Source: Hymenobacter piscis
GTDB taxonomy: Bacteria > Bacteroidota > Bacteroidia > Cytophagales > Hymenobacteraceae
Assembly (NCBI RefSeq): GCF_018760735.1
Contig: NZ_JAHHZN010000007.1
Span: forward strand, 124,001-188,000
DNA: 64,000 nucleotides
Direction of reading: 5' to 3'
This document shows positions 1-7,484 of the stretch, piece by piece; the stretch's first letter is position 1, and every line of letters starts with the position of its first letter. The notes beneath the pieces are model-generated. The model saw only the letters and a program-made list of their open reading frames with translations, made no database searches and was not told where the DNA came from. The position numbers and the translations under genes are program-made.

Positions 1-1
1 T

Positions 2-508
2 CCAGGAGGCTTGTTTTTCCTGACCCTGACGGTTGTGGGTTGGGTAGATGTATTTATCCGGCCGCAATACACCCAAATCATTATCGACAGCCTCCGGTAC
101 TGCCAGCAGCATAAAGGGCTTGAACTTTATGCCTACGTGGTGATGAGTAGTCATATCCACCTGATTGCCGCCCGCACAGAGGGTAACCTCAGCGACGTGC
201 TCCGCGACCTGAAGGCGCACACCACCCGCCAACTGCTCAAGGCCATTGCCGAAAACGAGCACGAGAGCCGCCGCGAATGGATGATGCGCCTCTTCGCCCA
301 TTATGCCCGCCCGCAACGCCAAAACGAGCAGTACATGTTCTGGCAAAAGACCACCTTCCCAATTGCCCTCTGGACCCCAGCTGTCATACAACAGAAAGCC
401 GATTATATTCATAACAACCCCGTTGCTGCCGGCCTCGTCACCGCTCCGGAACATTATCCCTTGAGTAGTGCCTCCTACTTCAGCCCCTTGCAGATGATGC
501 CACTCTAA
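2..508 (+). CDS. REP-associated tyrosine transposase (RAYT, Y1 HUH family), 5' end cut by window edge
   Basis: Y1/HUH transposase of the REP-associated class related to IS200/IS605. Such enzymes nick single-stranded DNA next to REP hairpins. The frame stays open to the left edge, and the visible protein begins inside the conserved first strand (FLTLTVVGWVDVF), so the true start lies outside the window. The metal-binding HUH pair is seen as SSHIHLIA about 50 residues in, and the likely nucleophile tyrosine is in DYIHNNPVAAGLV near residue 134. There is no accessory TnpB and no recognisable IS end, which fits a domesticated single-gene RAYT. A paired palindrome at 553-698, just downstream, is the likely cognate REP pair. 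The family assignment is firm; current activity is unknown. Confidence 0.88.
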   Translation, partial: PGGLFFLTLTVVGWVDVFIRPQYTQIIIDSLRYCQQHKGLELYAYVVMSSHIHLIAARTEGNLSDVLRDLKAHTTRQLLKAIAENEHESRREWMMRLFAHYARPQRQNEQYMFWQKTTFPIALWTPAVIQQKADYIHNNPVAAGLVTAPEHYPLSSASYFSPLQMMPL

Positions 509-552
509 TGGTTGATATCCTGGCGTCACCAGAACTTGCCGCCGCACTCCCG

Positions 553-698
553 CCGCACTCGCTCGGCTATGCCGAGTGAGTACTACGCCCAAGCAGCTGT
601 GCTGCGCGCGCCTGCCACGGCGGCATAGGTGGCGCGGACGGATTCGGGGCACAGCCCCTCAGGCGTAGGCCTCACTCGGCATAGCCGAGCGAGTGCGG
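553..698. repeat. Paired REP-like palindromes (BIME-like) downstream of RAYT
   Basis: Two 28-base arms (553-580 and 671-698) are perfect reverse complements. Each arm also contains its own small hairpin, CTCGGC-TAT-GCCGAG in the left arm. Just inside the arms are CTACGCC (583-589) and GGCGTAG (662-668), so a GTAG tetranucleotide lies beside each hairpin, as is common for REP sequences recognised by RAYTs. The 90-base centre is G+C-rich and has no gene. The REP role is inferred from structure and position. Confidence 0.7.
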
Positions 699-733
699 GG
701 GTAGCGGCCCGGTAAAGAAACCACTAACCCCAA

Positions 734-772
734 AACACAAACAGGGCACCCACCGGGTGCCCTGTTTGTGTT
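734..772 (-). terminator. Rho-independent terminator of the 790-1494 gene
   Basis: An 18-base perfect stem (734-751 with 755-772) around a 3-base loop. Read on the minus strand it is followed by a T-rich stretch, 18 bases past the stop codon of the minus-strand gene. Confidence 0.8.
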
Positions 773-789
773 GCAACGAACCGAAATAC

Positions 790-1494
790 TTACGCCGGTT
801 CGGCTTTTCGTTCGCGGCGCACGCGCTTGATTAGTTGACGGAAGGTGTAGTCCTCGGCTTTGGCTTTGTCGGAGCGGCCGTAGAGGGCTTTGCCGTCGTT
901 GAAGAGGTGGGTCATGGGCTCGTAGAGGGCGTTGAGGACGATCATATTTTCCTCGGTATTTCCCTTCTGGGTGCTCATCTGGCTGCCCTGGGCGGTGGTA
1001 TCGACCACCAGCGTATCGTAGATGTCCTGGAGTTGCTGGGTGTCTTGGGGCTGCTGGCCCTTGGCGGCCAGGGCGGCGGCGTTGGCCTCGATGTTCTGGA
1101 GCAACGTTTTGAGGGCCGCTTCCAGGCCGGCGTGGTCGTCGTGGTTGCGGGCGCGGCGGGCCTGCTCCAGCCCGAAGCGGTCGGCGGGCACCGTGAGCGG
1201 GGTGGCGCGGCGCACCCGGGCGGCCAGAAAATCCAGCAGCTGCGGCAGCTGCTTGTAGAGGCCGTTAATCCGCTCGGTGAACACCATGCGGCGGGCAATC
1301 TGCACGGAGGTCGCCTCCAGCCCATCGGCCGCCGCCAGCCGCGCATCATAGTCCTGGAGGAAGGCGGCGGTGTAGTCCTCGGGCAACAGGGCCCGGAAGT
1401 CGGCCTGGTCGCGCAGGTAGCTTACGCGCAGCAGCCGGGCCAGGGGCACCAGCTCATCCAGCCGACAGGAAAAATTGGGTTTGACACGTTCCAT
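790..1494 (-). CDS. Hypothetical helical protein
   Basis: Protein of 234 residues that I cannot assign to a named family. It has no signal peptide or membrane segment. The sequence looks almost wholly alpha-helical: charged and Ala/Leu-rich, with an Arg/Lys-rich end (KRVRRERKAEP). The start ATG gives MERVKPNFSCRLDELV. The upstream 50 bases on this strand are A+T-rich and include TATATTTC, one base from the Bacteroidota -7 box TAnnTTTG, so it probably has its own promoter. A strong terminator follows at 734-772, so it looks monocistronic. Overlapping frames on the other strand are G+C-bias shadows. It may be a helical-bundle adaptor, but no function can be read from the sequence. Confidence 0.75.
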   Translation of the reverse strand: MERVKPNFSCRLDELVPLARLLRVSYLRDQADFRALLPEDYTAAFLQDYDARLAAADGLEATSVQIARRMVFTERINGLYKQLPQLLDFLAARVRRATPLTVPADRFGLEQARRARNHDDHAGLEAALKTLLQNIEANAAALAAKGQQPQDTQQLQDIYDTLVVDTTAQGSQMSTQKGNTEENMIVLNALYEPMTHLFNDGKALYGRSDKAKAEDYTFRQLIKRVRRERKAEPA

Positions 1495-1636
1495 AGTATA
1501 GATAATGAGAGGGTTGAAGAATAACGAAATATAAAAATATTCCGCCCGCTACCCAACAGCTGCAGCGCCCGGCCACCCGCTCGTCGTCCTCGGTCCTGAT
1601 AGCTGCTTACAACCCATCCCCGGATACCTTTCCGCC

Positions 1637-1951
1637 TGTCCGGAACGAGTTTCTACCTGTCCGGAATGAGTTTCTACATGTCCGGAACGCACTTCCGCAT
1701 GTCCGGAACGAATTTTCGCGTGTCCGGAATGAGTTTTCATCTGTTCGGAATGATTTTCCGTCTGTCCGGAATAAGTTTTTGCTTGTCCGGAATGAGTTTT
1801 CATCTGTCCGGAATGAGTTTTCATCTGTCCGGAATGAGTTTTCATCTGTCCGGAATGATTTCCCACATGCCCGGAATGATTTTCCACATGCCCGGAATGA
1901 TTTTCCACATGCCCGGAACGAGTTTTTGCATGTCCGGAATGGACTTCCGCA
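1637..1951. repeat. 21-bp tandem repeat array, 15 units
   Basis: Fifteen consecutive units of exactly 21 bases, consensus TGTCCGGAATGAGTTTTCAT plus one base, run without any insertion or deletion; a decayed sixteenth unit follows to about 1972. Three units (from 1784, 1805 and 1826) and the one from 1721 are identical. The others differ mainly in the last five bases and at position 3. The core TCCGGA is self-complementary. Because the unit is a multiple of three, several frames on both strands stay open, encoding heptapeptides such as NSFRTDE or HSGQMKT. None has a convincing start, so I do not call a gene. The rest of the 1495-2099 gap holds only the A+T-rich leader of the previous gene and the hairpin at 2047-2080. 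Confidence 0.95.
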
Positions 1952-2046
1952 GGCTTGGAAAGCACGTTCACCTTCTTTGGCAACGGCTTTGTTTTTCCCC
2001 GCGCCTGGCTTATTCCGGGGCAGCCATTGTGTCGGCCTGCGCCCGG

Positions 2047-2080
2047 GCACCGGGATTTCGCTTTGGCGAAATCCCGGTGC
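2047..2080 (-). terminator. Perfect hairpin downstream of the MscS gene
   Basis: A 15-base perfect stem (2047-2061 with 2066-2080) with a 4-base loop lies 20 bases past the stop codon of the minus-strand channel gene. There is no good T tract, so it may act as an mRNA 3' end stabiliser rather than a classic terminator. Confidence 0.6.
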
Positions 2081-2099
2081 GCTTACGTGTCGGCAGCGC

Positions 2100-3176
2100 C
2101 TAGGCAGTTGGGCGGAGCTCGTCTGAGGCGGCCCGGTTATCCGGGGCAGCTGCGTGTCCGGTTGTTTCGGGAAGCTGGCGCGGCGCGGTAGGCTGCGGAC
2201 TGGTTAGCTGGCGTTGCTGGTCTTGCTCGGACTGCTGCTGCCGCTGCTCTTGCTGCACCTGCGCGCGGGACGAGGGCACGTTGCCCGGGCCGGCGGGCCA
2301 GCCTTCACGCTGGGTCTGGCGGTTGCCGTCGGTTTCCTCCGTCTGGTCGTGGAAGAGGATCTGTTGAGTGGGAAAGGGCAGGTCGATACCGGCGGCGCTC
2401 AGCTTGTTCTTGATGGCCTCCAGCACTGCGTCCTGGGAATCCATGAAATCGGCCCGCCGGGGCGGGTTAATCCACCAGCGGGCCCGCAGGTTCACGCTGC
2501 TGCCAGCCAGCTCCACCACCAGCGCCTCCGGTGCCGGATCAGGCAGAATGCCGGGCACCTCCCGGATGGCTTCCAGAATAAGCTGGCGGGCCTGGGCAAT
2601 ATCGTCGCCGTAGCCAATGCCCACATCGTACTGCAAACGGCGCTTGTCGTAGGCCGTATTCACGGTCACGGCATTCACAAACAGCTCGGCGTTGGGAATC
2701 ACCACCCGCCGGCCATCGTAGGTCCGGATGGTGGTCGCCCGGGTCTGGATGGTTTCCACCGTGCCCTCAAAGTCCTTGTACTTGATCTGGTCGTTGATGC
2801 GGAACGGCTCCGTAAGCAGCAGCAGCACCCCGGCCAGGAAGTTCTGAAAGATGTCCTTGAACGCGAACCCGATGGCCACGCCCCCCACGCCCAGGGCGCT
2901 TAGCAGGCTGGTGGGCGTAAAGCTCGGAATCATGATGGTAAACATGATCAGAATACCCAGAATCAGCACCAGCACGTAGGCCAGGCGGCTAAGCAGCAGC
3001 GTCAGGCTCTGACTCTGGTGGCGGCTGGCCGTCAGGCGCTGCACCAGAGAGCGCACGCCCCGGGCTACAAACAGAAAAATCACGAGTACAACCAGCCCGA
3101 TCAGCAGGTTGGGCAGCACGGCCATGAAGCTGCGGCCCATGGTGTTGAGCTTTTGCAGGGCAATAGAAAAGTCCAT
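2100..3176 (-). CDS. Mechanosensitive ion channel, MscS family
   Basis: Small-conductance mechanosensitive channel that opens under membrane tension to release osmolytes. Residues 1-105 hold three hydrophobic helices; the last, GVGGVAIGFAFKDIFQN, is the Gly/Ala-rich pore helix typical of MscS. A beta domain follows (RINDQIKYKDFEGTVETI, then IPNAELF) and a mixed C-terminal domain. The last ~75 residues are an unusual Gln/Pro/Thr-rich low-complexity tail that MscS does not need. I chose the ATG at 3176 (MDFSIALQKLNTMG); a GTG 57 bases upstream is possible but would add a poorly fitting leader. The neighbours are unrelated, so it is probably a single-gene unit ending at the hairpin 2047-2080. 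Confidence 0.9.
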   Translation of the reverse strand: MDFSIALQKLNTMGRSFMAVLPNLLIGLVVLVIFLFVARGVRSLVQRLTASRHQSQSLTLLLSRLAYVLVLILGILIMFTIMIPSFTPTSLLSALGVGGVAIGFAFKDIFQNFLAGVLLLLTEPFRINDQIKYKDFEGTVETIQTRATTIRTYDGRRVVIPNAELFVNAVTVNTAYDKRRLQYDVGIGYGDDIAQARQLILEAIREVPGILPDPAPEALVVELAGSSVNLRARWWINPPRRADFMDSQDAVLEAIKNKLSAAGIDLPFPTQQILFHDQTEETDGNRQTQREGWPAGPGNVPSSRAQVQQEQRQQQSEQDQQRQLTSPQPTAPRQLPETTGHAAAPDNRAASDELRPTA

Positions 3177-3350
3177 AGCAAGAGAAAGAAGGTAAAAAGG
3201 CAGCTCGACCGGAGCCGCCGGCATCCGCAACACGTAATTCCCCCATCGGAAGTTGTGAGCGGGCCGCCTGACCCGGCCCGGAACCGTTTTCTGTGCCCAA
3301 TTACCCGCATTGACACCTACCTGCCGCCCGCCGTTACGTAGGAAGGCCCC

Positions 3351-3647
3351 ATGGCAACTCCCTCTATCTTACCTGCCGGCACGCCCCTGGACTTGCGCGA
3401 CCTGCTGGCGCTGGAACGCACCCGCCTGGCCAATGAGCGCACCCTGCTGGCCTATCTGCGCACCGGCATGACGCTGATTATTGCCGGCTTCTCGCTGATC
3501 AACTTCTTTCAGAAACATATTTACGTGTGGGTTGGGGTATTATTCGTACCCCTGGGCATCAGCCTGATGCTGGCCGGCTGGCTGCGCTACCGCCACAAGC
3601 ACCGCCACATCGATGGCCACGTACAGGCAGCCGGCCGGCGCGTCTGA
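3351..3647 (+). CDS. DUF202 family membrane protein
   Basis: Small inner-membrane protein of 98 residues. The N-terminal signature LALERTRLANERTLLAYLRT is the hallmark of DUF202 (the YidH/YidG-like family). Two hydrophobic helices follow (TLIIAGFSLINFF and GVLFVPLGISLMLAGWL), then a basic, His-rich tail (RYRHKHRHIDGH). The function of the family is not known; it is often described as a small two- to three-helix membrane protein. The ATG at 3351 fits. The next gene begins only 30 bases after its stop, so the two may be co-transcribed. Confidence 0.88.
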   Translation: MATPSILPAGTPLDLRDLLALERTRLANERTLLAYLRTGMTLIIAGFSLINFFQKHIYVWVGVLFVPLGISLMLAGWLRYRHKHRHIDGHVQAAGRRV

Positions 3648-3677
3648 GTGGGGCCGTTAGCTTATTTTCCTTTCAAT

Positions 3678-4607
3678 ATGCGCTGGCTGTACCTTGCTGT
3701 ATTTCGCTTCTCTCAACGACCGGCCCGATGGCCCTGGCTGCCGCTGCTGCTGCTGACCCTGGCAGCCCTGTCCGAGCCGGCCCGGGCCCAGCAGCGCCTG
3801 CGCTACCGCGACTGGCAGCTGGTGTGGCTGGAAGATTTCGATACCTACCGCGACGTGGCCGACATGCAGGCCCGCTCGCCCTGGAAATTTACCCCCGATA
3901 CCTACCGCACCCTCGTCAACAATGCGGGCGAAGACGAATACTACGATCCGCACGCCGCGGAGCTGCACGAGGGTACGCTTCATTTGATTGCCCGCCCGCT
4001 GCCCGAACCCCTGCTTTACCGCTATTCCTACGGCGGACGCGATACGGTGAAGGTGCTGCACTTTGAGTCGGGGTGGCTGAGCCTGAAATCTGATTATCAG
4101 CCCCGCCGGGAGTGGGGCGATACGGCCCGCTGGCCCGGCAACCGGGGCGTGCAGTACGGCTTGTTCGAGATTCGCTGCCGGCTGGGCGCCGGGGCGGGCA
4201 CCTGGCCCGCCTTCTGGCTCTTCAACGGCCCCACCGAAATTGATGTGCTGGAAAGCCTCGACCACCGGAGCTTTTCCAACAACCTGCACTGGAATCCCAG
4301 CAACGGCCCCGCCCGTTCCCGGCAGGCCGAGTTTCAGGCCCGGGGCGGGGCCGATCTGGCGGCGGCCTTCCACACCTACACCGTCAGCTGGACAGCGCAG
4401 GCCGTCAGCTTCTACCTGGACGGACGCCTGCTGCGCACCATTCCCGCCACCGAGCTGCCCACCTTCCCCGCCCCGGCCGATATCATCGTCAACCAGGCCG
4501 TTCTGGCCGGCGCCCCGGCAACCACCTGGGCGGGCCCGCCGGACCAGCGGCACAGCACCCTTATCGTTGATTACATCAAGGTGTACAAGCCGCGCCCCGG
4601 CCGCTGA
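3678..4607 (+). CDS. Secreted glycoside hydrolase family 16 protein
   Basis: Predicted beta-glucanase or galactanase of the GH16 jelly-roll fold. After a signal peptide (hydrophobic WPWLPLLLLTLAAL, then ARA-QQ) comes one domain of about 270 residues. The catalytic signature ExDxxE is seen as TEIDVLES near residue 190 of the mature region, with the first Glu as nucleophile and the last as acid/base. Aromatic motifs (TWPAFWLFN before it, NLHWNPS after it) and the C-terminal VDYIKVYKP strand are typical of the family. I start at the ATG 3678 rather than a GTG 30 bases upstream, because the signal peptide then begins naturally. It probably degrades external polysaccharide; the exact substrate cannot be read. 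Confidence 0.88.
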   Translation: MRWLYLAVFRFSQRPARWPWLPLLLLTLAALSEPARAQQRLRYRDWQLVWLEDFDTYRDVADMQARSPWKFTPDTYRTLVNNAGEDEYYDPHAAELHEGTLHLIARPLPEPLLYRYSYGGRDTVKVLHFESGWLSLKSDYQPRREWGDTARWPGNRGVQYGLFEIRCRLGAGAGTWPAFWLFNGPTEIDVLESLDHRSFSNNLHWNPSNGPARSRQAEFQARGGADLAAAFHTYTVSWTAQAVSFYLDGRLLRTIPATELPTFPAPADIIVNQAVLAGAPATTWAGPPDQRHSTLIVDYIKVYKPRPGR

Positions 4608-4617
4608 ACGCGGCCGG

Positions 4618-5139
4618 CTACTGCAGCCCCGCCCGCGCCACCCGGGCCGTAACCAGCAGCTGGCCTACGTGCCGGGTGGTGTGCTCGGCGGCGTGTACCA
4701 GCAAACCCAGCACGGTGCTGGGCAGGGCCTGACGCCCCACCGGCCGGAACTCGGGCAGATTGCTTTCGGGCAGCGTACCCAGCAACGCCAGCATGCTTTC
4801 CACGGCATCGGAAAAGGCGGCCACCAGCTGGCGGGTGGTTTGACCGGGCCCGGGGCCTTCCGTTTCGGCGGCCAGGTAGGCAAACTGCGCGGGGCTGAGG
4901 GGCTCGGAGCGGGCGTAGGTCTGCATCCGGTCGAGGACGCCGCTGAGGTGGCGCAGGTGAAAGCCCACGGAGGCCACCCCGGCCGGGCGGACGGCCAGTA
5001 AATCATCGGGGAAGCCGTGCAGGGCCGCCTCAAGCTCCTCGCGGGCCTGGAGCAGGGCGTGGGCTACGGGCTGGAGCAGGGGCGGCACCCCGGGCAGGGG
5101 GCCGCGCAGCCAGACTTCGGGTTGGGCAGGTGCCGTCAT
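4618..5139 (-). CDS. DinB-like four-helix metalloprotein
   Basis: DinB/YfiT superfamily protein of about 173 residues: a four-helix bundle that normally binds a divalent metal through three histidines. The candidate ligands are the His pair in GFHLRHLSGVLDR and the HxxxH in VHAAEHTTRHVGQLL near the C-terminus. Members include thiol transferases and many uncharacterised stress proteins, so only the fold is assigned. The start is the ATG at 5139 (MTAPAQPEVWLRG); a longer frame exists upstream but its added residues look like intergenic DNA. It converges on the GH16 gene, with 10 bases between the two stop codons; a short G+C hairpin near 4597-4616 may serve both. Confidence 0.8.
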   Translation of the reverse strand: MTAPAQPEVWLRGPLPGVPPLLQPVAHALLQAREELEAALHGFPDDLLAVRPAGVASVGFHLRHLSGVLDRMQTYARSEPLSPAQFAYLAAETEGPGPGQTTRQLVAAFSDAVESMLALLGTLPESNLPEFRPVGRQALPSTVLGLLVHAAEHTTRHVGQLLVTARVARAGLQ

Positions 5140-5374
5140 GCAGCCATAACCGCCCCGGCGCGGTCTGGTTATGGCAGCCAGCGTACGCAGGCCCTGAAAA
5201 ACGTCGGGCCGGGCGCAGCCGGGAATCTCGCGGGCCCAGGTTGCCAACGCAACGCACCATCAGCCCGCTAATTTCTGCGGCAGCGCCCGGCATAACCAGC
5301 TTGGGGACTGCGCCCGGTTGCTTTGCGGCCCCTGCTTTTGTAGCCGGGGCGCTGGGTTTGTGGCGGGCCCCACC

Positions 5375-5382
5375 TATCTTTA
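5375..5382 (+). promoter_or_regulatory. Possible -7 box for the aminotransferase
   Basis: TATCTTTA matches the Bacteroidota -7 element TAnnTTTG at all but the last base. It ends only 5 bases before the ATG at 5388, so a transcript from it would be nearly or fully leaderless. Confidence 0.35.
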
Positions 5383-5387
5383 AGCCC

Positions 5388-6584
5388 ATGCTGCCACTTT
5401 CTGAGCGTGGGCTGACGCTGCCCCCTTCCCCCTACCGCAAACTCACGCCCTTCGCCGACGCCGCCCGCCGCCGCGGCCTCACGGTGCATCCGCTCAACAT
5501 CGGCCAGCCCGATATCGAAACGCCCCCGCAGATGCTGGCCGCCGTGCAGCAGGCCGATATCCGGGTGCTGGAATACGGCCCCACCGCCGGCACTGCCTCC
5601 TACCGCCAGACCCTGGCCGGCTACTACCAGCAGCAGGGCCTGCCCGTGGAAGCCGACGACATCATCGTGACGGCCGGGGGCAGCGAGGCTATTTCCTTTG
5701 CGCTGCTGGCCTGCCTCAATGCCGGCGACGAGTTCATCGTACCCGAGCCCTTCTACGGGCCTTACCAGGGCTTTGCGGTGGCTACCGGCACCCACGTAGT
5801 GCCGGTGCCGTCCTACCTGGAGCAGGATTTTGCCCTGCCGCCCATCTCCGAGTTCGAGGCCCGCATCACGCCCCGCACCCGGGCCATTCTCATCTGCAGC
5901 CCCAACAACCCCACCGGCTACGTGTACAGCCGGGCGGAACTGGAGCAGCTTCGCGACCTGTGCCTGCGCCACAACCTGTACCTGCTGTCCGACGAAGCCT
6001 ACCGCGAATTCTGCTACGACGGGGCTTTTACCAGTGCCCTGGAGCTGGCCGGTGCCGATCAGCACGTGGTGCTGCTCGATACCATTTCCAAGCGCTACAG
6101 TGCCTGCGGGGCCCGCATCGGGGCTTTCGTGACCAAAAACCAGGCCCTGCGCGACGTGGTATTCAAGCTGGCGCAATTGCGCGTGTGTCCGCCCGGCCTG
6201 GGTCAGCTGCTGGCCGAAGCCGCCGCCGACCTGCCCGCTGACTACTTCGACCACACCAAAGCCGAATACCTGGCCCGCCGCGACCTGATGGTGAGCCGGC
6301 TGCGGGCTATGCCGGGGGTGCGCTGCCCCTTGCCCCGGGGGGCCTTCTACGTGCTCTGCCACCTGCCCGTGGATGATGCCGGCCGCTTCTGCCAGTGGCT
6401 GCTGGAAGAGTTCAGCCTGCACGGCGAAACCCTGATGGCCTCCCCCGCCGCCGGTTTCTACGCCACCGCCGAGCTGGGCCGCCAGCAGGTACGCCTGGCT
6501 TACGTGGTCAATCAGGACGTCATCAGCCGGGCCATGGATTGCCTGGCAGCAGCCCTGCAGCAGTATCCCGGCCGCCAGGAGTAG
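5388..6584 (+). CDS. PLP-dependent aminotransferase, class I/II
   Basis: Fold-type I aminotransferase of 398 residues, full length for the AspC/AvtA-like class. Seen in order: the N-terminal arm with NIGQPDIETP, the cofactor-binding glycine TAGGSEAI, the NNPTGYVYS motif, SDEAYREF (Asp for the pyridine nitrogen), the Schiff-base Lys in TISKRYSACGARIG, and a C-terminal substrate domain. It transfers an amino group between an amino acid and a 2-oxo acid in the cytoplasm; the substrate is not readable from sequence. The ATG at 5388 gives a normal start; an open frame upstream of it is intergenic. The following gap holds a decayed repeat. Confidence 0.92.
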   Translation: MLPLSERGLTLPPSPYRKLTPFADAARRRGLTVHPLNIGQPDIETPPQMLAAVQQADIRVLEYGPTAGTASYRQTLAGYYQQQGLPVEADDIIVTAGGSEAISFALLACLNAGDEFIVPEPFYGPYQGFAVATGTHVVPVPSYLEQDFALPPISEFEARITPRTRAILICSPNNPTGYVYSRAELEQLRDLCLRHNLYLLSDEAYREFCYDGAFTSALELAGADQHVVLLDTISKRYSACGARIGAFVTKNQALRDVVFKLAQLRVCPPGLGQLLAEAAADLPADYFDHTKAEYLARRDLMVSRLRAMPGVRCPLPRGAFYVLCHLPVDDAGRFCQWLLEEFSLHGETLMASPAAGFYATAELGRQQVRLAYVVNQDVISRAMDCLAAALQQYPGRQE

Positions 6585-6612
6585 GTAGAAGCGTGAGGGC
6601 GAGGAAACCACT

Positions 6613-6700
6613 CTGTTATCCTGAGCAGGGCGAAGGACCTTACCACCTCAGCGGTAAAGGGGCTACCAGGGCTTCGCGCGGCCCGGCAGGACGGGCGTAG
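6613..6700. repeat. Decayed GTCATCCTGAGC-type inverted repeat
   Basis: The left part (TTATCCTGAGCAGGGCGAAG and following) clearly matches the left arm of the complete elements at 9052, 36949, 55491 and 58680. The right arm survives only weakly (GGCTTCGCGC ... AGGACGGGC). It lies just after the aminotransferase stop codon. Confidence 0.5.
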
Positions 6701-6781
6701 GGGGCATCATCCGCCGCCGCCGCTTGAAGTGCCCGGCCTTTTTGCGTAGCTTCTGGGCTGATTCTTGTTCCTGTGCCCGCC

Positions 6782-7291
6782 ATGAAACGCCTGCTGCCCC
6801 TGCTGTTGCTGCCCCTGCTGTTGCTGCCCCTGCTGGGGGCCGCTCCCACGTCCTCGGTTGCCCCGCTCCGCTCCGATTCCGTTCGCCAGCTGACCCTGCG
6901 CATCGATGGGAAAAACGTGCCCGCCGATACCAGCAGCTCCCGCTTTTTCCTGAGCGACGACCGCGCCCTGCGCCTCAACATCGTGCGCGCCGACGACCCC
7001 GACGGCGAGGGCCTGACCATCCTCATCGACCGGTTTCCGGTGGCGGCGGGCACCTACAGCTTCCAGGAAATCCTGAGCGGCCGCAACCGCGACGCCTCCT
7101 ACCGCTACGGCCCCGTTTCGGCCTACTCCAAATCCTGCGCCGATAACCCCGGCGTGGTCACGATTACGGGCGTGAATGCCGAAAAGCACTGGCTGCGCGG
7201 CACCTACCGCTGCCAGGTCTGCGAAGCCGGCCGCGGCGCCCGGCGCTTCACCCTGGAAGGCGAGTTCGAGTACCCGGTGGAGAAGGAATAA
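6782..7291 (+). CDS. Hypothetical secreted protein
   Basis: Protein of 169 residues with a clear signal peptide: MKR, then a run of Leu/Pro (LLPLLLLPLLLLPLLGAAP) ending at an Ala-rich cleavage site. The mature part looks like a small beta-rich domain and carries three cysteines (SCADN, then CQVC), which could form disulphides or bind metal. I do not recognise a named family. A GTG 9 bases upstream is the only alternative start, and the ATG fits the signal peptide better. It stands alone between two inverted-repeat elements (6613-6700 and 7308-7464). Confidence 0.7.
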   Translation: MKRLLPLLLLPLLLLPLLGAAPTSSVAPLRSDSVRQLTLRIDGKNVPADTSSSRFFLSDDRALRLNIVRADDPDGEGLTILIDRFPVAAGTYSFQEILSGRNRDASYRYGPVSAYSKSCADNPGVVTITGVNAEKHWLRGTYRCQVCEAGRGARRFTLEGEFEYPVEKE

Positions 7292-7307
7292 TTGGGAACT
7301 GGGGAAA

Positions 7308-7464
7308 AACGTCATGCTGAGCGGAGCCGGAGGCGAAGCATCTCTACCACTTCGTTGCAGTGCTAACCCAACGCCAGGGGTTACTTTTACCGACGGAGCG
7401 GTAGAGATGCTTCGACTCCGGCTGCGCACACTGGCTTGATGCGCCACATGCTCAGCATGACGTT
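7308..7464. repeat. Inverted repeat, GTCATGCTGAGC family, extended right arm
   Basis: The left arm begins AACGTCATGCTGAGC, continues to GAAGCATCTCTACC, and is mirrored from about 7390 to 7464. The right arm carries about 20 extra bases (around 7424-7450) that interrupt the pairing. It starts 17 bases after the stop codon of the gene before and could fold into a long hairpin. Confidence 0.8.
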
Positions 7465-7484
7465 CTGTTTTATCCAATTCCCCC

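Noticed and set aside
835-1524. Open frame opposite the gene at 790-1494
   Set aside because: Gly/Val-rich translation typical of a G+C shadow; the minus-strand gene has a terminator and an A+T-rich leader.
1637-1951. Possible CRISPR array
   Set aside because: Units are contiguous 21-mers with no unique spacers and there are no cas genes.
1549-2126. Several open frames through the 21-bp array on both strands
   Set aside because: They rest on TTG or GTG starts, have no leader or domain, and exist because the unit length is a multiple of three. Kept as a finding, not as genes.
3507-4066. Overlapping plus-strand frame across the DUF202 and GH16 genes
   Set aside because: Arg/Pro/Ala-rich shadow with no motif; both real genes are in other frames with clear family features.
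5130-5387. Longer N-terminus for the aminotransferase
   Set aside because: The extra residues are low-complexity and overlap the divergent DinB-like gene; the protein family begins at ATG 5388.
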